Shown here: piece by piece, positions 6,813 to 13,152 of the stretch
How the letters are laid out: every line of letters begins with the position of its first letter
Position numbering within the stretch: position 1 is the first letter of the stretch
From: an uncultured Clostridia bacterium
GTDB taxonomy: Bacteria > Bacillota > Clostridia > RUG12999
Length of the DNA: 13,152 nt
Direction of reading: 5' to 3'
NCBI GenBank assembly: GCA_949739095.1
Contig: CATIYX010000111.1
Coordinates: forward strand, 1 to 13,152
Translations under genes and position numbers: made by a program
The notes under the pieces: model-generated
Databases searched by the model: none
What the model was told of the DNA's origin: nothing
Seen by the model: only the letters and a program-made list of their open reading frames with translations

Positions 6813-9542
6813 TTAGCGATAAATAAAGAGTTCTCTGACAGAGCCGAAACGTACCCGTACGAACACTTTATCCGCGATAGCGTCGTCCTCCGACGCCCGA
6901 ATGTTGTCAAAGTCCGTTTCCGTAACCGTTTTTGTTTCTCTGTCAAGAATGCAGATTCTCGGCGTTTGCAGGGAATTAATGAGCAGCTCCGTACTCAGGT
7001 TAACATCAATCGCCAGAGAATTATCTTTTTTCCGGCGTACGCTACCGAAAATCCATTCCATGTAACCACTCATCCCCTTCACCTGATATTTGGGGCTGTC
7101 GTCTTTTGTCATATCAAACGGACTGAAATCGCACAGACGATACAAAACGTTAATACGGTTTTGTGTGTCTGCATCTATCATTACAACATCGCCGAATTCC
7201 AAATCCTTGTCCGGTGTCATTTTTCCGCTGCCGTCCGGACGCTGGTCTGTGATACTGCCGTCATTGCGTACAATTTTACTCTTTTCTACAAAAGTATATT
7301 TGTTTTCTGAACCGGCGAGCCAGATAACAACATTATATACCTGATCGCCGTTGGCTGAAGCCGCTTTATTTACTTTTGTCACAACACCAACCGTGGAATT
7401 GCTGGTATCAATGCTACCCAGACCAACTGTTGCCGCTGCCACCGTCATGCTAATTGCCGCCGGAATGCCGTCCTTTACGTTCCACATAGAAAATGTTGAA
7501 CCGGAGGATGCTGCGCCATAATATTGCTCATTGGCAAAATAGCTGCTGCCATAAACCATATATTCATCGTCTGAATCAACCACTTCCGGTATTACGAACA
7601 CAACGCAGTCGTTTCCGATAATATAGCGCTGTGGGTCTTGATAGCTGACCAGCATACGCGATTGACTCTGATAACGCATTCCGTTACTAAATGCAATTTT
7701 AGATTCCGTGAGTTCATCAATATCATGGTCGCTGTTGGGCGCTTTGGTATCGAGGAAATTAATTTTTCCATCACTGTTCATTCCATAGCGTACCATCCCG
7801 CGCACTTTACCCGGCATTTCGGTGTTTTCAAACATAATCTGATAGGCTTCCGCCGCCGAATGACCGGTTCCGTCTACAGACAAACGGTCTGCAAGCGGAT
7901 AAATCTCCACACTGCCCGTCTGTGTCAGCAGTTTCACACTGTAGGAACTACTGATACCACCGTCAGACGCCGCCTCCAGCACATATCCAAACCGTTTGCC
8001 AGAAGAGCCACCCTGTTCATAGTAGGCAACTTCTCCTAATGTATCAAGATAAAATGCGCCTTTGAAATCATTCGTAATTTCTGTGCCGTTTTCACTGATA
8101 AACTGGTCGGACACGCGATATTCTTTGGCCTGTCCCTCCTGGTCCGTTGATGTTGCAATGACAACGCCATCCTCGGACACTGCTGTAATGCTACCCGATA
8201 TAATATCCGTACAGACAAGAATCTGTATTTTTTTCTTGTCTGCAGTGCTATCATAGAAATTACGGGACACTGCAACAGATAACATATCCTTCTTTGAAAT
8301 ATCCGACAGTGTGATTTCCTGTCCATTTTTCTGAATGGAGTAGCGAATTCCTGCATCATCCAATTCAATCGGCGCCGCGCCAAACATCAGACTAATGCGT
8401 TTATCTTCTACACTAACGCCTTCCACCACTACGGTATCCCAATCTGTCAATATCAACACGTCAATACCGCCGTCGTTGTCGTTATCAATTCCTGTAATCG
8501 TTCCATGTAAATCCAGCAGAGTCTGCGCCTCTAGATTAATTGCTTTGCCGTCATAACCCAGATTATAAATAATGTCTGCATTGGATTCAATGGTTTCGTG
8601 CTGTCTGCGACCACCGTCATAATAGCTTAACCGGCTGCCTGTCGTATCCGGTGCTAAATCGGTACTTTTCACCTCTATAATCCGATTGCTGCGGGGCATC
8701 GCAAATACAATGGTGTCGCGATCCGCTGTATCGTCCTTTTGGTAATAGAACTCAACGCTCTGTCCCAGATATGCCTGCACACCACTGTCTCCTGCATAGT
8801 ATACAATACCGTCTACTTCTGCTTCTCCCACTTGCAGCGTGGTTTCTCCATTAATTTTAGTATATTGATCCGCTGTGACAATACCACGCGCTTTGTAGAT
8901 ATTATGATATTCGCTTAAATAAGTAACATCACGTTTCTTCTCCAGCTCTGCAGTCTGTCCAAACGACACTTGACGTAAAATATCTACTTCGGACGCCCGA
9001 TAGATTAATTCCGCAATCATACCGCGTGTCATCGGGTCCTCTGCGTTTGCTGCAGTACGCAAAATACCTAGTGAGGATGCCTGTGCCAAATAGCCCTGTG
9101 GATATCCGCCCTGGCTTTCTGCAAAATAGGTATATCCCAGTACGCCAATCATGACGCAAACTGCTTCGCCTACTGTAATTTGTTCCTCTGGGTAGAAATA
9201 TCCATCCGGATATCCTTTCAAAATCCCTGAGCCAACTGCACAGCTAATTACACCGCTTGCCCAATGACCGGTGCTCACGTCCGGAAACGGCGTTTGTGCT
9301 TCCGCACTGCCGGCATCAATTCCTCGCAGCCGAACTGCCAATGCAGCAAATTCCGCACGTGTCATGGTCTCATCTGTATGGAATGTCCCATCCGGATATC
9401 CTTCCATAAATCCCATCGCTGTTGCGAAGGAAACATATTTTTCATAGCTACTCCCCGCTGTGTCACTATATGTTGGCACAGCCCCTACTGCAGTCGGCAC
9501 TAAAAGACATAGCGCCAATAGCAGTGCGGTTAATTTTTTCAT
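6813..9542 (-). CDS. SLH-domain surface protein with unassigned beta-repeat region
   Basis: Exported cell-wall-bound protein of 909 residues. A signal peptide is clear (MKK, a Leu-rich core, cleavage near AVG-AVP at about residue 20-23). Three SLH repeats follow: about 25-74 (GFMEGYPDGTFHTDETMTRA), 86-137 (HWASGVISCAVGSGILKGYP, then TVGE in place of TRAE) and 148-190 (MTRGMIAELIYRA). SLH triplets bind pyruvylated secondary cell-wall polymer. Residues about 195-909 match no family I recognise. They show degenerate repeats in which a G-x-V/I-x-x-V strand is followed by a V-x-L strand and a Y-x-V/F strand, for example near 218, 346, 448, 517, 718 and 831. One repeat carries a D-x-D-x-D-G-x-x-D loop at 353-361, which may bind calcium. 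I see no catalytic domain or sortase signal. The gene ends 21 bases before the giant SLH gene and is probably co-expressed with it. Structural, adhesive or glycan-binding roles are possible. Confidence 0.88.
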   Translation of the reverse strand: MKKLTALLLALCLLVPTAVGAVPTYSDTAGSSYEKYVSFATAMGFMEGYPDGTFHTDETMTRAEFAALAVRLRGIDAGSAEAQTPFPDVSTGHWASGVISCAVGSGILKGYPDGYFYPEEQITVGEAVCVMIGVLGYTYFAESQGGYPQGYLAQASSLGILRTAANAEDPMTRGMIAELIYRASEVDILRQVSFGQTAELEKKRDVTYLSEYHNIYKARGIVTADQYTKINGETTLQVGEAEVDGIVYYAGDSGVQAYLGQSVEFYYQKDDTADRDTIVFAMPRSNRIIEVKSTDLAPDTTGSRLSYYDGGRRQHETIESNADIIYNLGYDGKAINLEAQTLLDLHGTITGIDNDNDGGIDVLILTDWDTVVVEGVSVEDKRISLMFGAAPIELDDAGIRYSIQKNGQEITLSDISKKDMLSVAVSRNFYDSTADKKKIQILVCTDIISGSITAVSEDGVVIATSTDQEGQAKEYRVSDQFISENGTEITNDFKGAFYLDTLGEVAYYEQGGSSGKRFGYVLEAASDGGISSSYSVKLLTQTGSVEIYPLADRLSVDGTGHSAAEAYQIMFENTEMPGKVRGMVRYGMNSDGKINFLDTKAPNSDHDIDELTESKIAFSNGMRYQSQSRMLVSYQDPQRYIIGNDCVVFVIPEVVDSDDEYMVYGSSYFANEQYYGAASSGSTFSMWNVKDGIPAAISMTVAAATVGLGSIDTSNSTVGVVTKVNKAASANGDQVYNVVIWLAGSENKYTFVEKSKIVRNDGSITDQRPDGSGKMTPDKDLEFGDVVMIDADTQNRINVLYRLCDFSPFDMTKDDSPKYQVKGMSGYMEWIFGSVRRKKDNSLAIDVNLSTELLINSLQTPRICILDRETKTVTETDFDNIRASEDDAIADKVFVRVRFGSVRELFIYR

Positions 9543-9549
9543 GGTCAAG

Positions 9550-9559
9550 CACCTCTCCC
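9550..9559 (-). promoter_or_regulatory. Ribosome binding site that fixes the start of the 909-residue SLH protein
   Basis: GGGAGAGGTG on the minus strand matches the 16S anti-Shine-Dalgarno sequence well and ends 7 bases before the ATG at 9540-9542. An in-frame TTG two codons earlier (9546-9548) would be only one base from it, so the ATG is the likely start. Confidence 0.75.
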
Positions 9560-9615
9560 TTTTGTTTTACGTGCGTTTTTACTTCTCCGCTAAAACGTTC
9601 ACCAGCGCTTTGGAC

Positions 9616-9642
9616 AAAATAAAGATAGTCTAATTGTGCCAA
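9616..9642 (-). promoter_or_regulatory. Weak candidate promoter for the two SLH protein genes
   Basis: On the minus strand TTGGCA (9637-9642) resembles a -35 box and TATTTT (9616-9621) a -10 box, but the spacer is 15 bases, shorter than the preferred 17. The site is in an AT-rich part of the only sizeable gap in the window and would give a leader of roughly 65 bases before the ATG at 9542. It is the best match I found, and it is speculative. Confidence 0.2.
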
Positions 9643-9682
9643 CCGCTTCTTTTTCTATCCTCGGAAATCGAAAAAGGTCTTG

Positions 9683-9700
9683 CAAAACGCATACGTTTTG
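9683..9700 (-). terminator. Inverted repeat after the transporter genes: weak terminator, attenuator or operator
   Basis: CAAAACG and CGTTTTG form a perfect 7-bp stem around a 4-base loop, starting 14 bases after the stop of the last permease gene. On the minus strand a run of five T follows only 7 bases after the stem, and the stem is AT-rich, so this is not a canonical strong intrinsic terminator. It could reduce read-through into the SLH genes, stabilise the 3' end of the transporter message, or be a DNA operator, since it is a symmetrical site. The choice cannot be made from sequence alone. Confidence 0.35.
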
Positions 9701-9714
9701 TTACAAAATTTCTT

Positions 9715-10596
9715 TTACTCTTTTACTGCACCTATCATCACGCCGTTTACAAAATATTTCTGCAAAAACGGATACAAGCACAAAATCGGTACCGTTGAAA
9801 CAACAATGACTGCATATTTAATGGTTTCACTAACCTGCGCCTGTTCCGCAATCGTTACGTCATCAATCATCTTTGTTGTGTCGTTTTGAATCAGAATTTC
9901 ACGCAAAACGAGCTGCAATGGATACAGCGACCGTTTCGTAATATAAATAGACGCATTGAACCATGAGTTCCAGTATCCTACTGCACTGTAGAGTGCGATA
10001 ACCGCCATTGTCGGCATTACCAGCGGCACAATAATTTTACTCAGCACTACGAGATGTCCCGCGCCGTCCAGACGCGCGTTTTCCTCCAAACTTTCCGGTA
10101 TGCCGTACATTGCCGTACGCATAATTAAAATGTTTGTCACATTCAGGCAGGTTGGCAAAATCAGCACCAGCAAATTATCCATCATGCCCAGTTGTTTCAT
10201 CCATAAATAGGTAGGCACCAGCCCACCGTTGAAAAACATGGTAAACATAACAATTTTCATCAGCGTTTTTTGATGCATCACGTTTTTACGACTGAAAAAG
10301 TATGCCGCTACCGTTGTCGCCACAACGCTGACAATGGTTCCAATTACCAAAATAATAATGGAGTTGGTATAACCAGTTAAAATGAATGAGTTTCTAAATG
10401 TTGCCCTATAGGATTCAATGTTTGGCGCAAGCGGACGCAGCAACACCCCGTCGTGCGCCATAAGCTGACTGGCATTGGAAAAAGACGCAAGCGTGACATA
10501 GAGCAGCGGATAAAATGCCGCGATTGCCACCGCCAGCAAAATCAAAGCATTGATTCCCAAAAACACTTTTCGTCCTATACTTTCTTTGATTTGCAT
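9715..10596 (-). CDS. ABC transporter permease, YtcP/LplC-like
   Basis: Second membrane subunit of the same CUT1-type importer. It has 293 residues, the normal size, with hydrophobic segments near residues 12-36, 75-100, 112-130, 140-160, 186-208 and 260-278. The EAA loop is present but begins with EEN rather than EAA (residues 171-196: ENARLDGAG, then IVPLVMPT), as is common in LplC/YtcP relatives. The C-terminus QKYFVNGVMIGAVKE is characteristic of this group. I chose the ATG at 10594-10596 over an upstream in-frame TTG at 10615-10617: the ATG has AGGAGG at 10605-10610 with an 8-base spacer, whereas the TTG would lie within the preceding gene and ahead of the ribosome site. The gap to the upstream permease stop is 14 bases. 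The gene ends the transporter block and is followed by a 172-base non-coding gap. Confidence 0.93.
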   Translation of the reverse strand: MQIKESIGRKVFLGINALILLAVAIAAFYPLLYVTLASFSNASQLMAHDGVLLRPLAPNIESYRATFRNSFILTGYTNSIIILVIGTIVSVVATTVAAYFFSRKNVMHQKTLMKIVMFTMFFNGGLVPTYLWMKQLGMMDNLLVLILPTCLNVTNILIMRTAMYGIPESLEENARLDGAGHLVVLSKIIVPLVMPTMAVIALYSAVGYWNSWFNASIYITKRSLYPLQLVLREILIQNDTTKMIDDVTIAEQAQVSETIKYAVIVVSTVPILCLYPFLQKYFVNGVMIGAVKE

Positions 10597-10604
10597 GTAT
10601 TCTT

Positions 10605-10610
10605 CCTCCT
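10605..10610 (-). promoter_or_regulatory. Ribosome binding site that fixes the second permease's start
   Basis: A perfect AGGAGG on the minus strand lies 8 bases before the ATG at 10596 and directly abuts the TAA stop of the upstream permease. This placement rules out the longer TTG-initiated form and suggests ribosomes pass from one permease to the next. Confidence 0.85.
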
Positions 10611-11579
10611 TTACCAAATACTTGATTCACCGGCGCGCCGGCTAAACCAGTTTGTGAAAATAATGAGTGCATAGTTAATGACTGAGTTAAACAGTCCTAC
10701 CGCCGAAGAATAGCTGAAGTTAAACTCCATCAGACCACGCCGGTAAACATAACTGGAAATAACATCCGCTCTTTCATAGGTCAGCGGGTTATACAGCAAA
10801 ATAATCTTTTCAAAACCAACGCCCATAATATGTCCGACACGCAGAATCAACATAATGACAATGGTCGGCATAATACCGGGCAGCGTGACGGCAAAGAGCT
10901 GCCGCCACCGTCCCGCGCCGTCAATGGACGCCGCTTCATACAAATCCATATTGATACCGGAGAGCGCCGCCAGATAGATGATGGAGCCCCAGCCGATTTC
11001 CTGCCAAATACCGGTGATAACATAAATAGGTACAAACAATTCCTTTTTGCCCAGCAAGTCTGTTTTTTCCACCAGTCCAACAGAGTTTAACAGACTCGTG
11101 ATAAGTCCGGTATCCGCTACAAAATTTTTAATAATACCACAGACAACCACCAATGACACAAAATGCGGCATATAGGTGATGGTCTGGATGGTACGTTTAA
11201 AAATGCTGTGCTTGACTTCGTTTAGCATCAACGCCAGAATAATGGGTGCCGGGAATCCGAAAATCAACGTCGAAAAACTAATCGTCAAGGTATTGCCCAA
11301 AATACGCCCAAAGTCCGGACTTGTGAAAAAGTCAATAAAATGTTTAATACCTACCCAGTGGCTGCCCCAAATCCCATATTGCGGCGAAAAATCTTTAAAC
11401 GCAATAATTGCACCATACATGGGGATATAGTTGAAAATGATATAAAATGCCAAAATGGGCAGAAATATCAAATATAATTTCCAGTTTATGAAAAAGTCTT
11501 TTTTGCAGCGGGCGCCATAGCTTTCTTTCAGAACCTGCGGTTTTCCGTTTACTGCCGCGCTGCTTGCCGTGTTTGCCAT
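10611..11579 (-). CDS. ABC transporter permease, LplB-like
   Basis: Integral membrane subunit of a CUT1-type importer; it forms half of the translocation channel with the downstream permease. It has 322 residues, with about six hydrophobic segments near residues 33-60, 94-120, 133-153, 181-205, 233-255 and 292-312. The cytoplasmic EAA loop that docks onto the ATPase is clear at residues 215-238 (EAASIDGAGRWRQLFAVTLP, then GIMP). The early INWKLYLIFLPILAFYIIFNYIP segment and the C-terminal FNSVINYALIIFTNWFSRR segment are typical of LplB relatives. The ATG at 11577-11579 has AGGAGG at 11587-11592, 7 bases upstream, and this site overlaps the TAA of the binding-protein gene, suggesting translational coupling. 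The gene is in an operon with its binding protein and partner permease. No ATPase gene is adjacent, which is usual for this family. Confidence 0.93.
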   Translation of the reverse strand: MANTASSAAVNGKPQVLKESYGARCKKDFFINWKLYLIFLPILAFYIIFNYIPMYGAIIAFKDFSPQYGIWGSHWVGIKHFIDFFTSPDFGRILGNTLTISFSTLIFGFPAPIILALMLNEVKHSIFKRTIQTITYMPHFVSLVVVCGIIKNFVADTGLITSLLNSVGLVEKTDLLGKKELFVPIYVITGIWQEIGWGSIIYLAALSGINMDLYEAASIDGAGRWRQLFAVTLPGIMPTIVIMLILRVGHIMGVGFEKIILLYNPLTYERADVISSYVYRRGLMEFNFSYSSAVGLFNSVINYALIIFTNWFSRRAGESSIW

Positions 11580-11591
11580 ATTCGCTCCTCC

Positions 11592-13152
11592 TTAGCGTTT
11601 CAGATACAAATCATATTCTTTCTGCATAATGTCTTTCAGTTGGTCATAACCGCGACTTGACAATGTCTGCAAATATGTGTCCCAATTGGAAAGAGATTCT
11701 TCGCCTGTGATAAATTTCAGCATCATCTCTTCTGCATAGGAAGAAATGTCTGTGCTCAGACGACCATAGCTGGTATCTGAAGGCGCCAATGTCGGCAAAT
11801 CAAACTTAGGTGCTTGATTCACGCCCCAAATTTCCAATGCTTCTTCCTGCTGCGTATAGCTATATTTTGTTTCCTGAATGAACTCTACACCGGAAGGTGC
11901 TTTATAACTTTGTTGTTTATAAACAGGATAGTTTTCAGTATTGCGAATATAATAGTTGATTGCTTCTGTTTGACTAAGTCCATCAGGATTTTTTGTAATT
12001 AAATCCGTATATTGCATTTTACCATCTTCAACAGTATAGGTTTTTCCTTCTTCCCCAAATTGCAGGAAAGCGCTGCCCTCTTCCGAAAAACCGAAATCCA
12101 ACACTTTCATTGCCAACGCTTTATGTGCGCTTTTTCCGCTGATGGCATACCCTGCCATATATACCATGGCGTCTTTTGTCCCGAATTTTGGAATGTCACC
12201 TCTGTTTGCAACAGGGAAACGAACCGCCGTCAAGTCATAGGTCGGGTCAAGTTCCTGCCCTGCCTGCAGCCATTTACCTAAGTTTGCGCCATTCCATCCA
12301 AAACTTGCGCCGGATTTCCCGTTCAGCATTTTTGCATCGATTCCTTTGGCATCAATGGTTGCCAAATTGCGGTCTATCAGACCTTCTTCATACCACCGGT
12401 GCATCGTTTCCAAGAAATTTTTATATTCCGGCTGTGCATACCCATATTTTGCCTGTCCTTCTCCGTCTGTGTACCAGCCAAGCTTCATATCAAACGCGCT
12501 GGTCAAACCACGTCCTAAATAAGCGGTTGTCAGTGTGAGCGGCGCTTCTGCTCCTTTTTTGTCGCGAAAAGCACGTAGTACAGTTTCCCATTCGTCAATT
12601 GTTTCCGGTTTTTCCAGTCCCAGTTCATCCAGCCAGTCCTGACGGAATATGTAGCCTGCCGAAACGGTTCCCGCCGATTGGTCATTGGCATAAGACGGCA
12701 CATAATAGTAGTTCCCATTATTGGTACGCAAATCACGTGCTGCCTGTTCATTGGCTTCCAGATACGCCTTAAAATTTGGTGCGTAGTCATCCATGTAGTC
12801 ATTTAAAGAACTGATATATCCATCGCTGATTGCACGTTCTGCACCGCCCGGCATATCGGTTGTCCAGTACCAACCTACCAAATCCGGCAAGTCCCCCGCC
12901 GCCAGCAGCAGGTTAAACTGTTGTTTTTCCTGTCCTGCCGTTGGGAATGTCCAGTCGAATTTTACGCCTAATTTTTCTTCATAATTTGTAAGAGACGGAT
13001 ATGTCAGCGGGTCACTGTAGGGACCGATTGCCGCGCCGCCGCGGTAAGCCCAAACTTTCAATCTTGTTTCTGTTTGGATTGGGTAGCCGCTTGTTTTCAG
13101 CTTCGCCAGTTCCTCTTCACTTTCCGCCTGATTGACTTCACCGTTGCCGCAG
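11592..13152 (-). CDS. LplA-like ABC transporter solute-binding lipoprotein (5' end cut by window edge)
   Basis: Extracellular substrate-binding component of a carbohydrate-type (CUT1/Lpl-like) ABC importer, held to the outer face of the membrane by a lipid. The reading frame is open to the window edge, so the start codon and signal peptide lie outside. The first complete codon inside (13149-13151) is Cys followed by Gly-Asn-Gly, as expected for a lipobox cysteine, giving a mature protein of about 519 residues, normal for LplA-type binding proteins. Seen in the sequence: an early KVWAYRGG strand, then LLLAAGDLPDLVGW, a conserved early binding-protein segment, RQDWLDELGLEKPETIDEW in the middle, typical of family 1 binding proteins, and FITGEESLSNWDTYLQTL near the C-terminus, typical of LplA relatives. 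It is followed after 12 bases by permease genes, which supports the assignment. An in-frame TTG at 13061 is not the start, because it would remove export signals. The substrate is unknown; an oligosaccharide is inferred from the family. Confidence 0.9.
   Translation of the reverse strand, partial: CGNGEVNQAESEEELAKLKTSGYPIQTETRLKVWAYRGGAAIGPYSDPLTYPSLTNYEEKLGVKFDWTFPTAGQEKQQFNLLLAAGDLPDLVGWYWTTDMPGGAERAISDGYISSLNDYMDDYAPNFKAYLEANEQAARDLRTNNGNYYYVPSYANDQSAGTVSAGYIFRQDWLDELGLEKPETIDEWETVLRAFRDKKGAEAPLTLTTAYLGRGLTSAFDMKLGWYTDGEGQAKYGYAQPEYKNFLETMHRWYEEGLIDRNLATIDAKGIDAKMLNGKSGASFGWNGANLGKWLQAGQELDPTYDLTAVRFPVANRGDIPKFGTKDAMVYMAGYAISGKSAHKALAMKVLDFGFSEEGSAFLQFGEEGKTYTVEDGKMQYTDLITKNPDGLSQTEAINYYIRNTENYPVYKQQSYKAPSGVEFIQETKYSYTQQEEALEIWGVNQAPKFDLPTLAPSDTSYGRLSTDISSYAEEMMLKFITGEESLSNWDTYLQTLSSRGYDQLKDIMQKEYDLYLKR

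Noticed and set aside
9543..9548. TTG start two codons before the ATG of the 909-residue protein
   Set aside because: It is only one base from the ribosome site; the ATG has a 7-base spacer and begins a typical MKK signal peptide.
9681..9700. Catabolite-repression (CcpA cre) site overlapping the inverted repeat
   Set aside because: TGCAAAACG has one base too many between TGNAA and CG compared with the cre consensus TGNAANCG, and the other half does not fit.
10597..10617. Upstream TTG start for the second permease
   Set aside because: It would place the start before the AGGAGG site and inside the preceding gene; the ATG at 10596 has ideal spacing.
13059..13061. TTG at 13061 as the start of the binding protein
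   Set aside because: The frame continues upstream to a lipobox-like Cys at the edge; starting here would remove the export and lipid signals.

Overview
All five genes in this window lie on the minus strand, so the biology reads from base 13152 down to base 1. The set of SLH-anchored surface proteins, a lipoprotein solute-binding protein, Lpl/Ytc-type permeases and strong AGGAGG ribosome sites points to a Gram-positive, most likely a member of the Bacillota (Clostridia or Paenibacillus-like). The genus cannot be told from the sequence. Nothing looks like a transposon, prophage, RNA gene or CRISPR array.

Layout in transcription order: (1) 13152-11592, an LplA-like extracellular solute-binding lipoprotein. 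Its signal peptide is cut off by the window edge; the probable lipidated cysteine is the first complete codon inside the window. (2) 11579-10611, an LplB-like permease. (3) 10596-9715, a YtcP/LplC-like permease. These three are packed 12-14 bases apart, with each stop codon touching or overlapping the next gene's ribosome site. (4) A 172-base gap (9714-9543) holding a perfect 7-bp inverted repeat, several AAAACG/CGTTTT half-sites and a weak candidate promoter. (5) 9542-6813, a 909-residue exported protein with three N-terminal SLH repeats followed by about 700 residues of degenerate beta-rich repeats that I cannot assign to a named family. (6) 6791-15, a 2258-residue exported protein that starts 21 bases after the previous stop. 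It is built from three copies of an Ig-Ig-discoidin (F5/8C-like) block, seven further Ig-like repeats, a DUF5011-like domain, a fourth F5/8C domain, an atrophied Ig domain, a Gly/Pro linker and three C-terminal SLH repeats.

Inferred joint role: the SLH proteins sit on the cell wall (SLH domains bind pyruvylated secondary wall polymer). The discoidin-like domains probably bind glycans outside the cell, and the lipoprotein plus two permeases import an oligosaccharide or similar solute. No catalytic domain and no ATP-binding subunit are present, so hydrolases and the ATPase must be encoded elsewhere. The substrate cannot be deduced. The most interesting parts are the triplicated block in the giant protein, the unassigned repeat region of the 909-residue protein, and the coupling of both to a transporter.
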